From Corylus avellana (lineage: Eukaryota; Streptophyta; Magnoliopsida; Fagales; Betulaceae), in contig NC_081546.1 of NCBI RefSeq assembly GCF_901000735.1, positions 21,011,952 to 21,075,951 of the forward strand: a stretch of DNA of 64,000 nucleotides, given 5' to 3'. The notes beneath the pieces are model-generated. The model was not told the DNA's origin. It made no database searches and was given only the letters and a program-made list of their open reading frames with translations. Made by a program: the position numbers and the translations under genes. This document shows positions 1 through 12,384 of this stretch, in pieces; the first letter of the stretch is position 1; every line of letters starts with the position of its first letter.

Positions 1-98
1 ATTGCAAGTGCATGCGTGATTTTCGGACTCACCTACTACTATTTGGCAGTTGGCACCAAAAAGTAGGTGAGTCCGAAAATCACACATGCACTAGCAAT
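1..98. repeat. Foldback hairpin at the window edge
   Basis: Positions 1-40 and 61-98 are near-perfect inverted repeats around a ~20-base loop, and both outer ends read ATTGC/GCAAT. This looks like a very small foldback MITE, or the end of a longer one running off the left edge. No target duplication can be checked because the left flank is outside the window. Confidence 0.7.
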
Positions 99-2666
99 GT
101 GAATGAATCTGTTAGATTTTAATTGCTTCTGAACTTTTTTATGGTCTTGGAAAGGCCAAATCTTGCCTACCTCTAAGTCAAGGATAAGTTTATGGTCTTC
201 AATGATCGTAGGGACCCATGTGGCAAAGTGTTCAAAGTTAAAATGGGAAAGGAGGATGAGAAAGAAAAAAAAAAAAAAAAAAAGGCAAAGGAGAGGGGGA
301 AATCAGAAATGTTGGTGCCAACTGCCAACTGTGTCACTCTTGTTAAAAGAAAAATTCATTTTATTAAATTTAGAGAGTTACTTTTAAAATGAGTCAAATA
401 TATAGAGAGTTATTTTTAATTAAATATTATTAGTTTATTAGTTTAAGCTAATCAAGACAGAGGATGGTAAGAAATAAGTTAAAAAAATTATATAACTCTA
501 ACTTTTTAACTCTTGAAATGTATGGAGCATCTACGATGACAAGCGTTAAATATAAAGTAAATAATGGAGTTTGCTAAATGCGTGTTTTCAAGAGTTTTGT
601 TAAATTTTTAGAGAAAAGTTAAATATTTATGAATACTCTAATATTTGCTAAAAAAAAACTTGTTAAATGATATTTTTGTTCAATTTTTTTTTAAAAATAA
701 ATATGTCGAGCACAAAATAAATTATTTTACGCGTGATCGTTACCCTTTTACTCGTCTATCATTCCATCAGTGACTTCGCACCACCCCGGTAGACTCCACA
801 CTGTTTTGGTAGGAGATTAGAAATTGTGATCATGTGATTCACGCGTAAATGCTTTAAAATGGGTCCCGCAGGATTTGTGCGATTATCCGATGTTGGGTTT
901 AGATGAAAGATTTCTAATAGCTTTATTTGTGATATTGTATTATATTTACTAGCCAACTAAGATTTTAAAATGCCATAACCTCAATGCATATTGCATAGGA
1001 TACCCTTTTAAAACGAATTTTAAAAGGGTAGCATTAGGAGCTAATTAATTTTAAAAAATTAGAAGTAGCTCTCGAGAAAGGGTGACAACCAACAAACTTC
1101 CCCCACACCACACAAAAATCAAATATAAAACTATGTGGGCGTGGAAAGGAAGCTTAGGAAGCTTCATGGCAACTTCTCTAAAGGCTATCCTAAGCATTGA
1201 GATTATAGCATTAGGAGCTACTTAATTTCATATTTGCCTTGTATTCGGGTTCAAGTTCAAGTTGAAATAGATTGCGCTTAATTTGGTTCATATCTCCAGA
1301 CTCTCATCAATCTTTTGTTCAGAATTACAAAAAAAAAAAAAAAAAAATCTATCTTTTGTTCAAATTAAATAACAATTTCAGAAGTTAAAATGCTTAGTTA
1401 GATAATCCAAAGAGAGGAAGACTGATTGATCAAGACATTATACAGATGTCAAGCACAAAACAATTATATTTACACAATGAAAATGGCCGCAAGAAATATA
1501 TTTCTAGATTAAAATGTACTTCACTTTTGAACTATAGATATTATAAATGTAATGGCCGACTCCAAGTAATAGCCAAAAATCATTTTTATTTATTTTAGCT
1601 TTTTTTTTTAAAAAAAAAAAAAAAATTACTTCGATCTAGTAATCCCCACTTCATGTGGTGTGATCTGATCTCCAATCGATTGAGCTAGTACTCCTTAGGA
1701 ACTTCATAAAGGAATCTTAGGAAAGAAAACATGTTATCAAATTTATCTATTCTCATTTTGGAAAGCATTGAAATCAAAATTTTGCCTTCCTATACAAATG
1801 ATTTTATGGGCGAAGACTTTTAAAATCATCAAAACGTTATTCCTTCTTAATTTTTAAATTTTGCAAAGAGGGGCATCATCAAATTGCATTTCAAAACCTC
1901 CTAACTTTAAGCAAATTCCTAAACTAACGCGAGACTTGGAAAGGCCAAATCTTTTTTTGTTCCAAAACTTTAGCCACATTCCGGAATTATGAGTGTCAAG
2001 GATACCAAATCTTTTATCAAGAGATAGAAACTAAGATGATATAGAACTTTTTCATTGGAAATGATCAAAACAATTAATAAAAAAAATAAAAATGCTACAA
2101 ACACAAATTACTCAGATCTACATCACCTTGGTACCTATTTCTTAATAAAAAATTTGATACTTATAACATTTTTCAATGTAAAAAGACGTTTCCCTAAGAA
2201 TTGTGATATTTGCGAGCATCATAAATCACTATATGTTCTATACATTTTTATTGCTGTCTGACATTGTCAAATATCTTTGCTATGACAATTGTCTCACTAT
2301 CGTCTGTTGCTCACGTCTTGAGTTATTGCGCAGGACTCAATCTTTGAAATTTAAGTCCTTTAAGTTTAAGCATCATATGGTAATGCTTCAGAAAACACTT
2401 TTTGCTTTCAAAAATTACTTTTTAGAAATAATTTCATGTATTCTTATAGGAATATTTTGATAAAATGGTTGTTTCATATTTTTTTTGTACGTTTATAGGG
2501 GCCGACATATTACTTAAAAAAAATTTAAAATTTTAAAACTTATAAAAAAAAAAAAAAGACTCTATAGAAGAACAAAATGATGATTCCAAAATCACTGCAA
2601 CCAACAGAGAGGTGATACCTCTTAGGTACTAATTATAAACAGAAAGCACAGGCAGCGTGTATACAT
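99..2666. other. AT-rich intergenic stretch, no gene seen
   Basis: This stretch has homopolymer A/T runs (near 268-290, 1330-1348, 1600-1625, 2545-2558). A ~24-base direct repeat beginning TAGCATTAGGAGCTA occurs near 1,028 and 1,205. The short open frames here lack any recognisable domain or coding character. Confidence 0.6.
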
Positions 2667-2679
2667 ATGCGCGCGCGCG

Positions 2680-2758
<79 letters not shown>
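2667..2758. repeat. Compound (GC)n(CA)n(TA)n microsatellite
   Basis: A run of alternating GC turns into CA and then TA without a break, about 90 bases of alternating purine-pyrimidine. It is a hypervariable simple repeat with Z-DNA-forming and cruciform potential. Confidence 0.95.
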
Positions 2759-2761
<3 letters not shown>

Positions 2762-3019
2762 CGGTTAATTAGATTTTTACGCTAAATAATTTGTTAAGTG
2801 AGTAAACATAATTTTTTAGCATATATTGCAGAGACTTCTAAATTTATTTTAATATCACAAAGAGATATTTACAAATTAAATAAATTATATATACTGATTT
2901 TACATTTTTCCCAGTCTAAAATCCCGTCATGAAACGGCAAATGTTACAAATTAGATCGTTCCACGTAGGAGGGCACATACACAAAGAAACATACAAAGAC
3001 AACTAAATAAAAATTTGGA

Positions 3020-3215
3020 GAAAATACACTTTATCTTATGAACTATCCACCCATTTACACTTTTAACCCTAATGTTTAAAAAGTAACACATTATCCCCCT
3101 CAAAGTATTTGACATTGATACTTTTAACTCCAATGTTTAAAAAGTGACACTTTACCCCTCTGAAGTATTTTGCATTGACACTTTACCCCCTGAAGTAACT
3201 AAGTTTTCCAAGATC
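3020..3215. repeat. Degenerate ~80-base tandem repeat, MITE-arm like
   Basis: About 2.5 copies of a unit read roughly 'CACTTTACCCC..TGAAGTATTTTGCATTGACACTTTTAACTCCAATGTTTAAAAAG' (shown with gaps). The wording resembles the inverted-repeat arms of the Mutator-like MITEs at 49.6 and 57.8 kb. Only one arm is present, so this may be a truncated MITE. It sits just left of the promoter of the antisense gene of the Tat element. Confidence 0.45.
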
Positions 3216-3300
3216 AAGGCACGCCTTCTCAAGGAACCCTAGGGTTTTAATGTTGCGCCGCCTGCCATATCTTTCCACTTGAGTACATTTTTCAAAAACT

Positions 3301-3311
3301 TTTATAAAAGG
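3301..3311 (+). promoter_or_regulatory. TATA box of the antisense gene in the Tat element
   Basis: TTTATAAAAGG is followed by a pyrimidine-rich leader of ~170 bases and then the first exon of the plus-strand gene. Position and spacing suit a plant RNA polymerase II promoter. It faces opposite to the retrotransposon's own transcript. Confidence 0.5.
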
Positions 3312-3483
3312 TTTCCTTCCCCTTCACTTCTTCATTTCTCGCTCTTCTCTTGCTAAAATTCCATTTTTGCTTCCTGAAAGCTCTTTGCACCCCATCTTCT
3401 TCCTCTGACTTGCTTTCATTCTTCCAACTTCCCTCAATATGACTTTTTGAGGGTAGTCTTTTTTCAGAGTTTCGGTCAGATCT

Positions 3484-6400
3484 GTGCCATCTGCCGAGCC
3501 TTTCGTTGGCCTAAATAGTCTAGTTCTTCAATATCTCTATTTCCTTCTTCCTCTCATCGAACCCGCGGTTGACCATCTTCGGTTAAGCGTAACCCACTTT
3601 CTAATTCAAGGAGGTTACCCTTGTGTCCCTCGGTTATTACTCCCGAGCCTTCTCTACATCATGGGTCGCAATGAAGGGTTGGACTTTGATGGTCTGGGTA
3701 ACTCATATCCGGCCTTGTGGAAGTCAAGCCTGACGAGAGTTGATGAATCTCAAATAAGAAGGTCATGTTTCATCCATGTGTCAGTCAGTTTGCACTTTGA
3801 TGAAGCGCAATGCGGAGAGGTGGTGAATATCGAGGTGAACGAGGTATGCCTATATGAGACCATGTTCAAAATAGGCTTCAGGCTACCTTTCCTGAGGATT
3901 GTTTGGGAATTGCCGAGTTACCTCAACCTGGCTCCTCACCAAATTGTGTCGAACGGCTGGAGGTACTTCTTTGCCTGCATGGTTTTGTGGCCACGCATTC
4001 TTGGGGAGGATTATCCTCTAACTGTTTAGGAGTTTTTGAAGGTGTACCAACTCACCAAGAACCCAAAATCCAACGCTCTTCACCTTTCAAGTTTGAAAGA
4101 AGATGAAGTGCATCCATCTACGGATCACATTTTCAAGCAACAAGAAGTGGAAGAACTCATTTTCTTTGCCTCAGGAAGCTGGGAGTTCTCACCTTTAGAG
4201 GCGGTAGAAGGTCCAAGGGTTCTTCGGGAAACAAGTATACCTTCGGCTGAAGGTAAATTTTTTTTTTTTACAAGTAAATCTTCAGCTGACAATAATTCTG
4301 CACAAGACAAGAGGATCCCGATTTGACCGAGGTGGAAGAGGATCGAGTTGACACGGTCTTGACCTTTGCTCGGGGAAAGAAGAACAATAAGCTAATGTAC
4401 TATGATGTCCTGGCCACCATTACCAACTTAGGGAACTACTTGGCGTACCCCCCAGCTAATGGGTCGGGCAATGCTGCTCAATCGAGGAAGAGGTCAGCTC
4501 CTGAGGCTTCGAGGAGGACAGTTGCTGACAAAGGTAAAGATAAGGTCAGCGAGCCCTCCAAGAAATCTGCCACAGAGAAGGGCCAAAGGAAGGTGACTGA
4601 AGCTTCCCCAACAATTCCTGTGATGATCAAACACCAAGCTTTTGCCCCAACTCCGCTGAGGATAATTGCTGAACCTAAGGATCCGGATGTTCCTCCTTTT
4701 AAGAGAAAGAATTTTGAGGCTGCGAAGTCTGCCACCCTTATTAATACTTTCACCCAGGTCATTGATGAATCAAAGAAGAACTTTCCCTCCAAGGCGAAGG
4801 TTCGTACCGTGGAGAACTTCGAGACTAGTCTCGGAATCAGATCTACGAGGCCGTTAGAAGTTCGGCCGATTGCTGCTATACCTGTTTCTGAGGTTCCAAG
4901 GGAGCCCCTGACTCCTTCGGTTTCTGGCTTAGATGAGGAGTCTCTAGTCTATGTTGAGTGCCTCCTTAAGGATGTTGCTGCTCATATGCCTAGACGCTCA
5001 GAAGCCTTGGTGGAGGAGCTTGTTGTCATAGAGATTGTTGGGAGCAATGGTGTAGTCATGCTGATTCCAGAACAAACCAAGTCCAGGAGTCCCTCAGTGA
5101 TTCTTGAGGTTAACATGCCCATGGACACCGAGCCTGCTAAAGAGCATACCGAGGGTACCAAAAAGATGCTTCGTCAACTTGAGACTGGGTCTTCTTTCGA
5201 GGAGTTGCTTCGTGAAATCGAGGCTAATCCTCAGGCTAGGACCCAAACTAAAGAGGCACCGCGCTCGACCGAGGATCGTATCAACATCCCAACTGCAAGC
5301 AACACTACCGAGACTTTGCAACTGGCAGGTTCGTCGGGGAATCCTAACACAATCTGTAGTGACCCAAATAATTGACTAAGCTTAGCTAGCTTAGTTAGAA
5401 GGTTAATTTGGACTTTGGGTCACTAGGAATAGTTGGAAAGGCATTTTGGAAATTTTGTACTTTCAGACTAGATGTACACTAGGGTTAATGGACATATGCA
5501 TTGGGACCATCGGATGCACGCAGACAATAGTATGCCATACTCTGCAAATAGTACAAGGACATACGCTCCAATAGTACTGGACGTATACTACTTTTGGGTT
5601 AACTTCTAGATAATAGACGTACGCTACAGCCTTTGGACCACTGGGTAAACAATATCGGACGTACGCTCCAATAGTACCCAGATGTTCGCTACTTTTCAGA
5701 GAAGTTGGTAGCACCCTCTGCTATAAATACCCCCTACCCCCTTACTATCACACACTCATTTACGCCCCTAGCTCCTAGAACTCTGTGACAGTGTGTTTTG
5801 TGAGATTTTGTGTGATTTGCGTGGAGAAGAGAAGAGGTTCTTGAAGTTTTGCTTCAAGGAGGTAATATCCTTAAGCCTAGCTCGTTTCTTAGCTATTATA
5901 CTATTTAATTGCTAGCTCAACTATTGGTTTTGAGTTTCTAGCTAGCTTATACTTTAATCTTGGCGGTTTACTAGTTTATCTTGATTTAGCATGTTTTGTA
6001 TTGCATGGAGACATTATTTTGAGATAGGTAGTCTTTCAAATCCTTTTGGTACCTTTAGAACAAGTTTGTGAAGATAAGAGGACGGTTGAACCAAATGAGG
6101 TTCCACCTGAAACTCTCTAAGAGGACATACAACCATAAGACCGGACATACGAGTCTTCTGGGCTGACGTATGACCACGAGGCCGGACATACGGTCAGAAG
6201 TGTTCCAGGAAATGCCACTTTGGCCAATCATCTGATAACCTCTGTTTTCATGTTCTAGGTTCGTTTTAGTTGGATTTAGAACTAATGATAGGTCTTTTCT
6301 CAGTAATCAAAGTTATAGAGCCTCAAGGGAATTTTACGGAGGAGCCATACGACCCAGGTGAGTACAAACTCACATGAATGCTTATTGTTATTTTTTCCGC

Positions 6401-8520
6401 ATTGCACGTCTATTTTATATATATCAAACATGCATATTTTGCAACTCTCATAAAATACATTTTAGAATTACTGTGAACTCTCTTTTGCGAACACATATGT
6501 TTTTTTTTTTGTTTGAAAAAACACATATGTTGATTAATAAGATAATGATGAGGCTTACAAAAGTTAAAATTATGCATATAAAAGACTAATAAGATTAATT
6601 GCATCGTATGACATGGTGCACCAATATGTGTGGGATAACGGCCGTGGGCTTACTATACAGGTTAACTTTATGGTCAAATGTGTGTGTGTGTGTAGGCTTT
6701 GGATCCAATGGTTTCGTGACCAAGGCGCAGACATTCCCTAATCGATGGTGACTATAGGATGGACATCATTACAGGTCCCTCGGGACAGCGCCAACCCTGC
6801 TGATAAAGGGTAATATCTTGAGTAGACCATATGGTTTAACTATTACTATTTCTTATGATTATAAGCATATATTATATCTATATCATATCCATGATAAACT
6901 GTCATAATGTTGCATGTGCTTTATAAACAATTGAGTTCACTATTTAATGACGGGTATATCATGTGCATTTATACTCACTAAATCGTTAGACTTACCCTTG
7001 TATTATTTCCCTTTTTTTCTCCATATGTACAACTATGTGGTTGTAGATAGTTTAGCAGAAGATGGATACCGTAAAACATCGGGTTACCTTGGAGGATTCG
7101 ATTCGGGAGATGCTTGAGGACTTATTGCAAGCTTAGGCGGGTACTCATGGTAACTAGTACTTGTGGGTATTTGTAGACTTAAAGCTTTTATGCATGCTTA
7201 CATATTAAGGTATAGCATGAATCCCTTGTAAAAATGATGATGTGTATAGCATGACTTTGATGTTCTTTGGTAGACTCTCTGGTTGTAACAATTATGTTAT
7301 AGAATCCTTTTGTTTTCGCTGTTTAGTATCCTCTCTTTTGAGGAATAGAGGTCCCTGAGTCTTGTTCGGAGTGGAATAAGGTTGGGAGACGAACCGTGAA
7401 ACTAATTACCAGTTAATTAATTTTCCGGGCGATACACAATCAGCTGAGCGGTTGGGGCACCCCTCTCTGACTTGAGCCAAGGATTGCTGGGGAATCCTTT
7501 TAGTACCTTGGTGGGTTTGATTCCCCTAGAACGCCTGAAGGGTGTTGGCAAAGAACCCCCTATAGAAGTGATGGAGTGGATGCTGTTTTACCAAATAATT
7601 GTAAGTGCTTATCTTTTACTCTCGTTTTTTTTTTTTTTTTGTTAAATAACTTGGCTCACTATGCCCCTCTTTTGCAGAGTATTAGGAAGTCAATCAGCCT
7701 TTATTGCGACTTCAAGAACTACCTTCAAAGCATGGCTTTAGAGACCTAGAATCTGTAGAAGAGGTTGGAGGAGTCCGAGGTTGAGAATGCTCGGCTAAAA
7801 GGGCTTTTGGCTCAGCAAGACAATGAGCTACTTCTTTGGGCTCAAAGGTTGTCCCTTGTGGAAAACCAAGTTGGAGAAGTCAATTCTAAAATTGTTGAGG
7901 CCAATTCTTGGATTCATGACCTAGAGGCCGAGCTTATGGCCTTCAAGACAAAATCTAAAGGGCTTGAAGAAGATTATTCAATTCTTGAGGAAGAGCATAG
8001 GCAACTTGAAAAAAGATGCTCCAAGGCTGAGGCGCAACGCACTACTTCCGAGGCTAGGATAGCCCATATATCTTTGGATCTTCAGGAAGCCCAGAAGGAA
8101 GCCTCGGTGCAATGTTTGAGAGTTGAGAAGGTTGAGGTGAAAGCGAAAGGGTTTAAGAAGAATTTCAAGCATGCGAAGGAGCAGCTCTGCCACTACAAGG
8201 AAAAAGCTCGGAGCCACTTCAAGCAGTTGTCCTTTGCATCTTGGACTAGAGACCAAGACTGGGCCCGAGGGCATGCTGTGGATTTTGAGACCTTCAGAGA
8301 TCTAGCCTTCAACCCTTCGTCCCACATTAACATAGATATGGCCACTCCCGATGGCTTTCCTCCTGAAGCTGAGGCTATCGAAGAACTCATCCGCCTCAGT
8401 CAGGAGCAGATGCCCGATGCTCGAGGCATCATTGAGTTCGGATATAACCCCACCGATGAATCCTCGGAGCCCAATGTAACCTCGAGTAGTGTCGGGACTT
8501 CCGAGCCTGAGGATAAATGA
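3484..8520 (+). pseudogene. Antisense ORF of the Tat element, broken, three exons
   Basis: Inferred exons: 3,484-4,252; 4,312-5,354 continuing at 7,442-7,600 after a solo-LTR insertion; 7,678-8,520. Introns 4,253-4,311 and 7,601-7,677 have GT-AG ends, and the second has a T-rich tract before TTTGCAG. Exon 1 carries a conserved globular part with motifs of the type 'GFRLPFLRIVWELPSYL' and 'NGWRYFFACMVLWPR', which I recognise from 'putative plant transposon protein / retrotransposon gag-like' ORFs of plant Ty3/Gypsy elements. Exon 2 is a Lys/Pro/Glu-rich linker. Exon 3 is a heptad-rich coiled coil of ~130 residues followed by an acidic C-terminus. It is dead: the expected ATG reads GTG (3,484); TAG at 4,027-4,029; TGA at 7,445-7,447; two TAG codons shortly after 7,740. 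The frame is unchanged when the solo LTR and one duplicated CAATC are disregarded. Its function in Tat elements is unknown to me. Confidence 0.75.
5355..7436 (+). mobile_element. Solo LTR (family 'A'), CAATC target duplication
   Basis: The repeat starts TGTAGTGACCC and ends GGGCGATACA, flanked by CAATC at 5,350-5,354 and 7,437-7,441. Length is 2,082 bp. A TATA box (TATAAATA, 5,722-5,729) marks the promoter. Upstream lie degenerate repeats of the type 'GGACGTACGCTCCAATAGTA'. A second LTR and internal region are absent, so this is a solo LTR left by recombination. Related copies lie at 30,440-30,637 (minus), 59,823-60,840 and 61,396-63,575. A (TG)n run sits near 6,680. Confidence 0.85.
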
Positions 8521-8627
8521 GCTTAGTAATATTGTGAAAATTTTCAATGAATAGTTCTCTTTTGCCCCGTCGTTTGCTTTCCTTCCTTTCATTTTCAATT
8601 TTAAGTCTAACCTCGAATGCTTGTCCT

Positions 8628-9210
8628 CGGGAAAGCACCTTGGCAGCTATGTTTCCCAATGTATTTTAGCCTTAGAATGAGCCTTCTTTCGAGGGTTTTC
8701 ATCCTTAAAATGGGCTAAGTTTAGAAAGCGTCATTACGGCTATTTTTCTTGAACATTTAGCTTGGTGAAAGCTCCTTAATGACTATATTTCGCCGAGGTA
8801 TTTTAACCTTAGAACGATCCTTCTTCAGAGGCTTCTCGCTCTTTGAATGGGTTAAGTTCGGAAAGCACCTTTACGTCTATATTTCATGAACGTTGGCCTC
8901 TGAAAAGTGCCTCAATGGCTATATTTCTCCGAGGTATTTTACCCTTACAATAAGCCTTCATCCGAGGCTTTTTATTATTCAATTGGGCTAAGTTTGGAAA
9001 GCGGCTTTACGGCTATTTTTCTCAAGCACGGCCTCGGGAAAGCACCTTTATAGCTATATTTACCAAGGTATTTTAACCTTAGAATGGGTTGAGTTCATTC
9101 TTTTGGCCGTTAAGTTCGAAAAGCGCATTTACGGCTATATTTATGAACACTTGGCCTCGGGAAAGTACCTTTGCGGCTATATTTCCCGAGGTTTTGTTTG
9201 ACACTGTAAT
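8628..9210. repeat. ~135-bp tandem repeats in the Tat spacer
   Basis: About 4.4 degenerate copies. Each contains 'CCTCGGGAAAGCACCTT', 'GGCTATATTT', 'GAGGTATTTTAACCTTAGAA' and 'GGGCTAAGTT' in the same order. They begin ~100 bases past the antisense gene's stop and end just before the 3' end of pol. Tandem repeats between pol and the 3' LTR are a known feature of Tat-lineage elements. Confidence 0.85.
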
Positions 9211-9297
9211 TTCAAAAGATCTTTTTATTGATGATATACTTTTACAACTGAACATCATAACATGAATTTTCTTGATGAAATTACAACGACTTAAAAT

Positions 9298-10089
9298 AAA
9301 ATATTTCTTCAGATGTTCGGCATTCCAAGGCCCTTGTAGTGCTTTCTCCTCTTTAACTTCAAGGTGATACGCTCCCGCTCTATGGCACGCCACCACCTTG
9401 TATGGTCCTTCCTAGCTTGGGGCTAACTTTCCCTCGACCGGATCTTTGGTTACGATGGAAACTTTTCGCAAGACTAAATCTCCCAGCTTGAAGCTTCAGT
9501 GCCTAACCTTCTGGTTGAAATATCAAGCCACCTTTTCCTAGTATGCAGCCAAGGTTACTTGGGCCTGATCTCGTTTCTCCTGCAAAAAGTCAAGATGCAG
9601 CCTGATGCCTTCGTCGTTGCACTCTAGCCGAAAGGTCTACAAACGGAAGCTTCCTAATCCAACCTCAGTTGGGATGACTATTTCAATCCCAAAGGCTAGA
9701 GCATAAAGAGTCTCTTCGGTTGGAATCCTCTTGGTGGTTTTGTATGCCCATAGAACTTTCGAAAGATTTTCGGCCTATTCTCCTTTCCACTCACCAAATT
9801 TCTTCTTCAGAATTTTGAAGATTGTCTTTTTGGTAGCTTTAACTTGCCCATTCGCTTAGGGATGTCCCGGTGATGAGAAGTAGTTTCTAATATGGAGCTT
9901 TGAACACCATTCTCGGAATGAGTCGCAATCGAATTGCTTCCTATTGTTAGTGACCAATGCGTGTGGAATCCCATACCGATAAATGACATTCTTCCACAGG
10001 AACCGCTCCATACATTTGATTGTTATGTTCACCAAGGCTTCCACTTCTGCCATTTGGTGAAGTAATCCAAGGCCACCATTGCAAACCAA
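9298..10089 (-). pseudogene. Integrase remnant of the Tat element
   Basis: The minus strand reads an integrase core piece ('VIYRYGIPHALVTNNRKQFD', near 9,920-10,000) and the end of pol ('GPWNAEHLKKYF', near 9,300-9,335). In working relatives the second catalytic aspartate lies in TDN(G/R); here it reads TNN, so a catalytic residue is lost. The zinc-binding N-terminus and the RNase H-integrase connection are missing between 10,090 and 10,170, an internal deletion. Several frameshifts separate the pieces. Confidence 0.8.
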
Positions 10090-10167
10090 ACACCCTATTT
10101 CCTCAAAGCAACGGTCCTACTATATCTACCTCCTATTGCGAGAAGGGCCAAGGTGAGAAAATTGAAC

Positions 10168-11733
10168 TCAGCTCCTTGGCTGAAAATCCACAAATTCGGC
10201 TCCCATCTCCTGAGCTAAGCTTAGTCCCGCTAAGACTACTTCATACTCGACTTCGTTATTGGTAGCTTTGAACTCCATTCTCAAAGAACTACACAAATCT
10301 TCTTCTCCTGGTGTGATCAACACCACTCCTGATCCTCCATTCTTCTTTGTGGATGACCCATCCATGTAGATCACCCACACTTCATCCCTCGACCATTCTG
10401 GTGATTCTAGCAGATTGGTGAATTTTGCCAAAAAATCTGCTAGAGCTTGACCTTTGATGGCATTCCAAGGGATATACTCAATGTTGTACTCCCCGAGTTC
10501 GATTGCCCAATTTGCTATTCTGCTAGACGTATCTAGCTTTCAAAGCACCTTCTTCAGTGGGTACTCCGTTAGGACTTTGATTGAGTAAGCTTGAAAAAAT
10601 GGCTGAAGCTTCCTTGATGCGATGACCAAGGCAAAGGAAAGCTTCTTCGTCTGCACATATCTTTCCTTGGCTCCTCTCAATGCTTGGCTAATGAAGTATA
10701 CTGGCTTTTGAAAGCCTTCTTCTTCTCGGATTAGAGCTGCACTAACCGCAGTTGCAGATATGGCTAAGTATAAATACAGCGTTTCTCTAGGAATGGTTCA
10801 GCTCAGCAGCGGTGGGGTAGCCAAGTATTTTTTTCAGCTGCTCAAATGTCTGTTCACACTCTTCAGACCATTCAAATGCTTTTCTCAAGATTTTGAAGAA
10901 AGGTAGGCACTTGTCGGTTGATCGAAAGATGAACCTATTCAATGTTGCAATCCTTCTCGTTAGTTGCTGCAGCTGCTTGGTATTCTTCAGGGAATGCATG
11001 TCCAAGAATGCTTGGATCTTTTCAAGATTCACTTCTATTCCTCGGTTTGACACCATGTAACCGAGGAATTTTCTCGAGGAGACTCCGAAAGCGCACTTCG
11101 CTGGATTTAACTTCATCCCATATTTGCCTCAACGTCTTGAACATTTCTTGCAAATCATAGGAATGGTCGAGGGGTAACACACTCTTCACGAGCATGTCAT
11201 CGACATAGACTTTCATGTTCCTTCCAATCTGCTCTCAGAACATCTTTTTCACCAGTCTCTGATAAGTGGCCCCAACGTTTTTTAAACTGAACAGCATGAA
11301 TTTATAGCAGTACAAGCCTCAGTCTGTGATGAACATTGTCTTCTCTTGATCAGCTTCATGCATGTAAATCTTGTTGTAAAAAAAAAAAAAAAAAAGCATC
11401 CATGAAACTAAGTAGCCCATATCCAACTGTTTAATCCACCAACAAATCAATTCGTGGTAGTGGAAAGCTATCCTTCTGACATGCCTTATTCAATTCGTTG
11501 AAGTTCATGCACATCCTCCATTTCTTGTTTGACTTCTTGACCAATACCATGTTGGCCAACCAATCAAGATTGTACACCTCTTTGATAAACCCAGCTTTGA
11601 GCAGCTTCTCCACCTCTTCAGCGATGGCCATGTTTCGCTCGGGAGCGAACTTGCTTCTCTTTTGCTTCACTGGTTTCGTCAATGGGTCCACATTCAGCTG
11701 ATGGACAATCTCCTCTGGGCTAATCCCGTGCAT
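10168..11733 (-). pseudogene. Reverse transcriptase-RNase H of the Tat element
   Basis: The minus-strand pieces run in order. RT N-terminus at 11,431-11,733 ('FIKEVYNLDWLANMVLVKKS', 'WRMCMNFNELNKACQKDSFP'). RT catalytic box 'YVDDMLVKS' near 11,180-11,210. RT thumb and connection at 10,787-11,116 ('LNPAKCAFGVSSRKFLGYMV'). RNase H at 10,168-10,431 ('VIYMDGSSTKKNGGSGVVL', 'NNEVEYEVVLAGLSLA'). The YVDD catalytic aspartates are intact. However, a run of 18 A at 11,376-11,394 (T on the coding strand) replaces part of the RT palm coding, and stops and frameshifts separate the blocks. Confidence 0.85.
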
Positions 11734-11901
11734 ATCTTCATGTGTTCATGTGAACACCTCCATGTTTTCCCAAAGAAAGCTGATGAGGCCTTCTCAGATT
11801 TCTAAGGTTAGTTGTGAGCCAATCTTCAAAACTTTTCCTTCCCCCATAATTTATTCTACCAGCTCCTCAGTTGGTTCACCCTTTAGCTCTACCTCATTTC
11901 T

Positions 11902-12384
11902 CTATCCCACATTACTGATTGTTAGGGGTGCAGATCTTGAGGGTTTCTTCAGCGAAGTGTTATAACACTTCGTTGCTGTTACTTGATCTCCTTTAACTTC
12001 TCCAACTCCTTCGTCCATTGGGAACTTTATCTTCAGGTGGTAAGTTGAAGTTGCAGCCTTTAACTTGTTCAATGATGGTTGACAAATGATTGCATTATAA
12101 GCGGATAGTCGGTCAACCACCAGAAAGTCCACCATGACTATTGCTTGTTTGGGGGTTGTTCCTGCTTTAATCAGAAGGAAAATCAGCCCCATGGGTTGGA
12201 CTTTCTCTCTAGAGAACCCAAATAGTGGTGATCTGAATGGCTTGATCCTCTCCCGATCAATGCCCATCTGTTTGAAAACTGGCCAATATAGGATATCGGT
12301 CAAGCTTCCATTGTCTACCAGAATCCGATGAATGGCATGATTAGCCACTGTCACGGTCACCACTAATGCATCATCATGGGGCAT
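11902..12384 (-). pseudogene. Aspartic protease region of the Tat element
   Basis: An open stretch of 160 codons contains 'HRILVDNGSLTDILYWPVF', the DNGS-type protease active site usual in Tat-lineage elements, and the later 'LSAYNAIICQPSLNKLKA' (a family ILGRP-type motif that here reads ICQP). It continues from the gag frame with a frame change near 12,370. The piece itself is open, but it belongs to a polyprotein that is broken elsewhere. Confidence 0.8.

Noticed and set aside
5365..7600. 11-base direct repeat CCAAATAATTG at both ends of the insertion, suggesting a Mutator-type duplication
   Set aside because: The real boundaries are TGTAGTGACCC...GGCGATACA with CAATC flanks, the standard LTR arrangement, and the codon phase of the interrupted exon fits only this choice. 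The 11-base match is coincidental.
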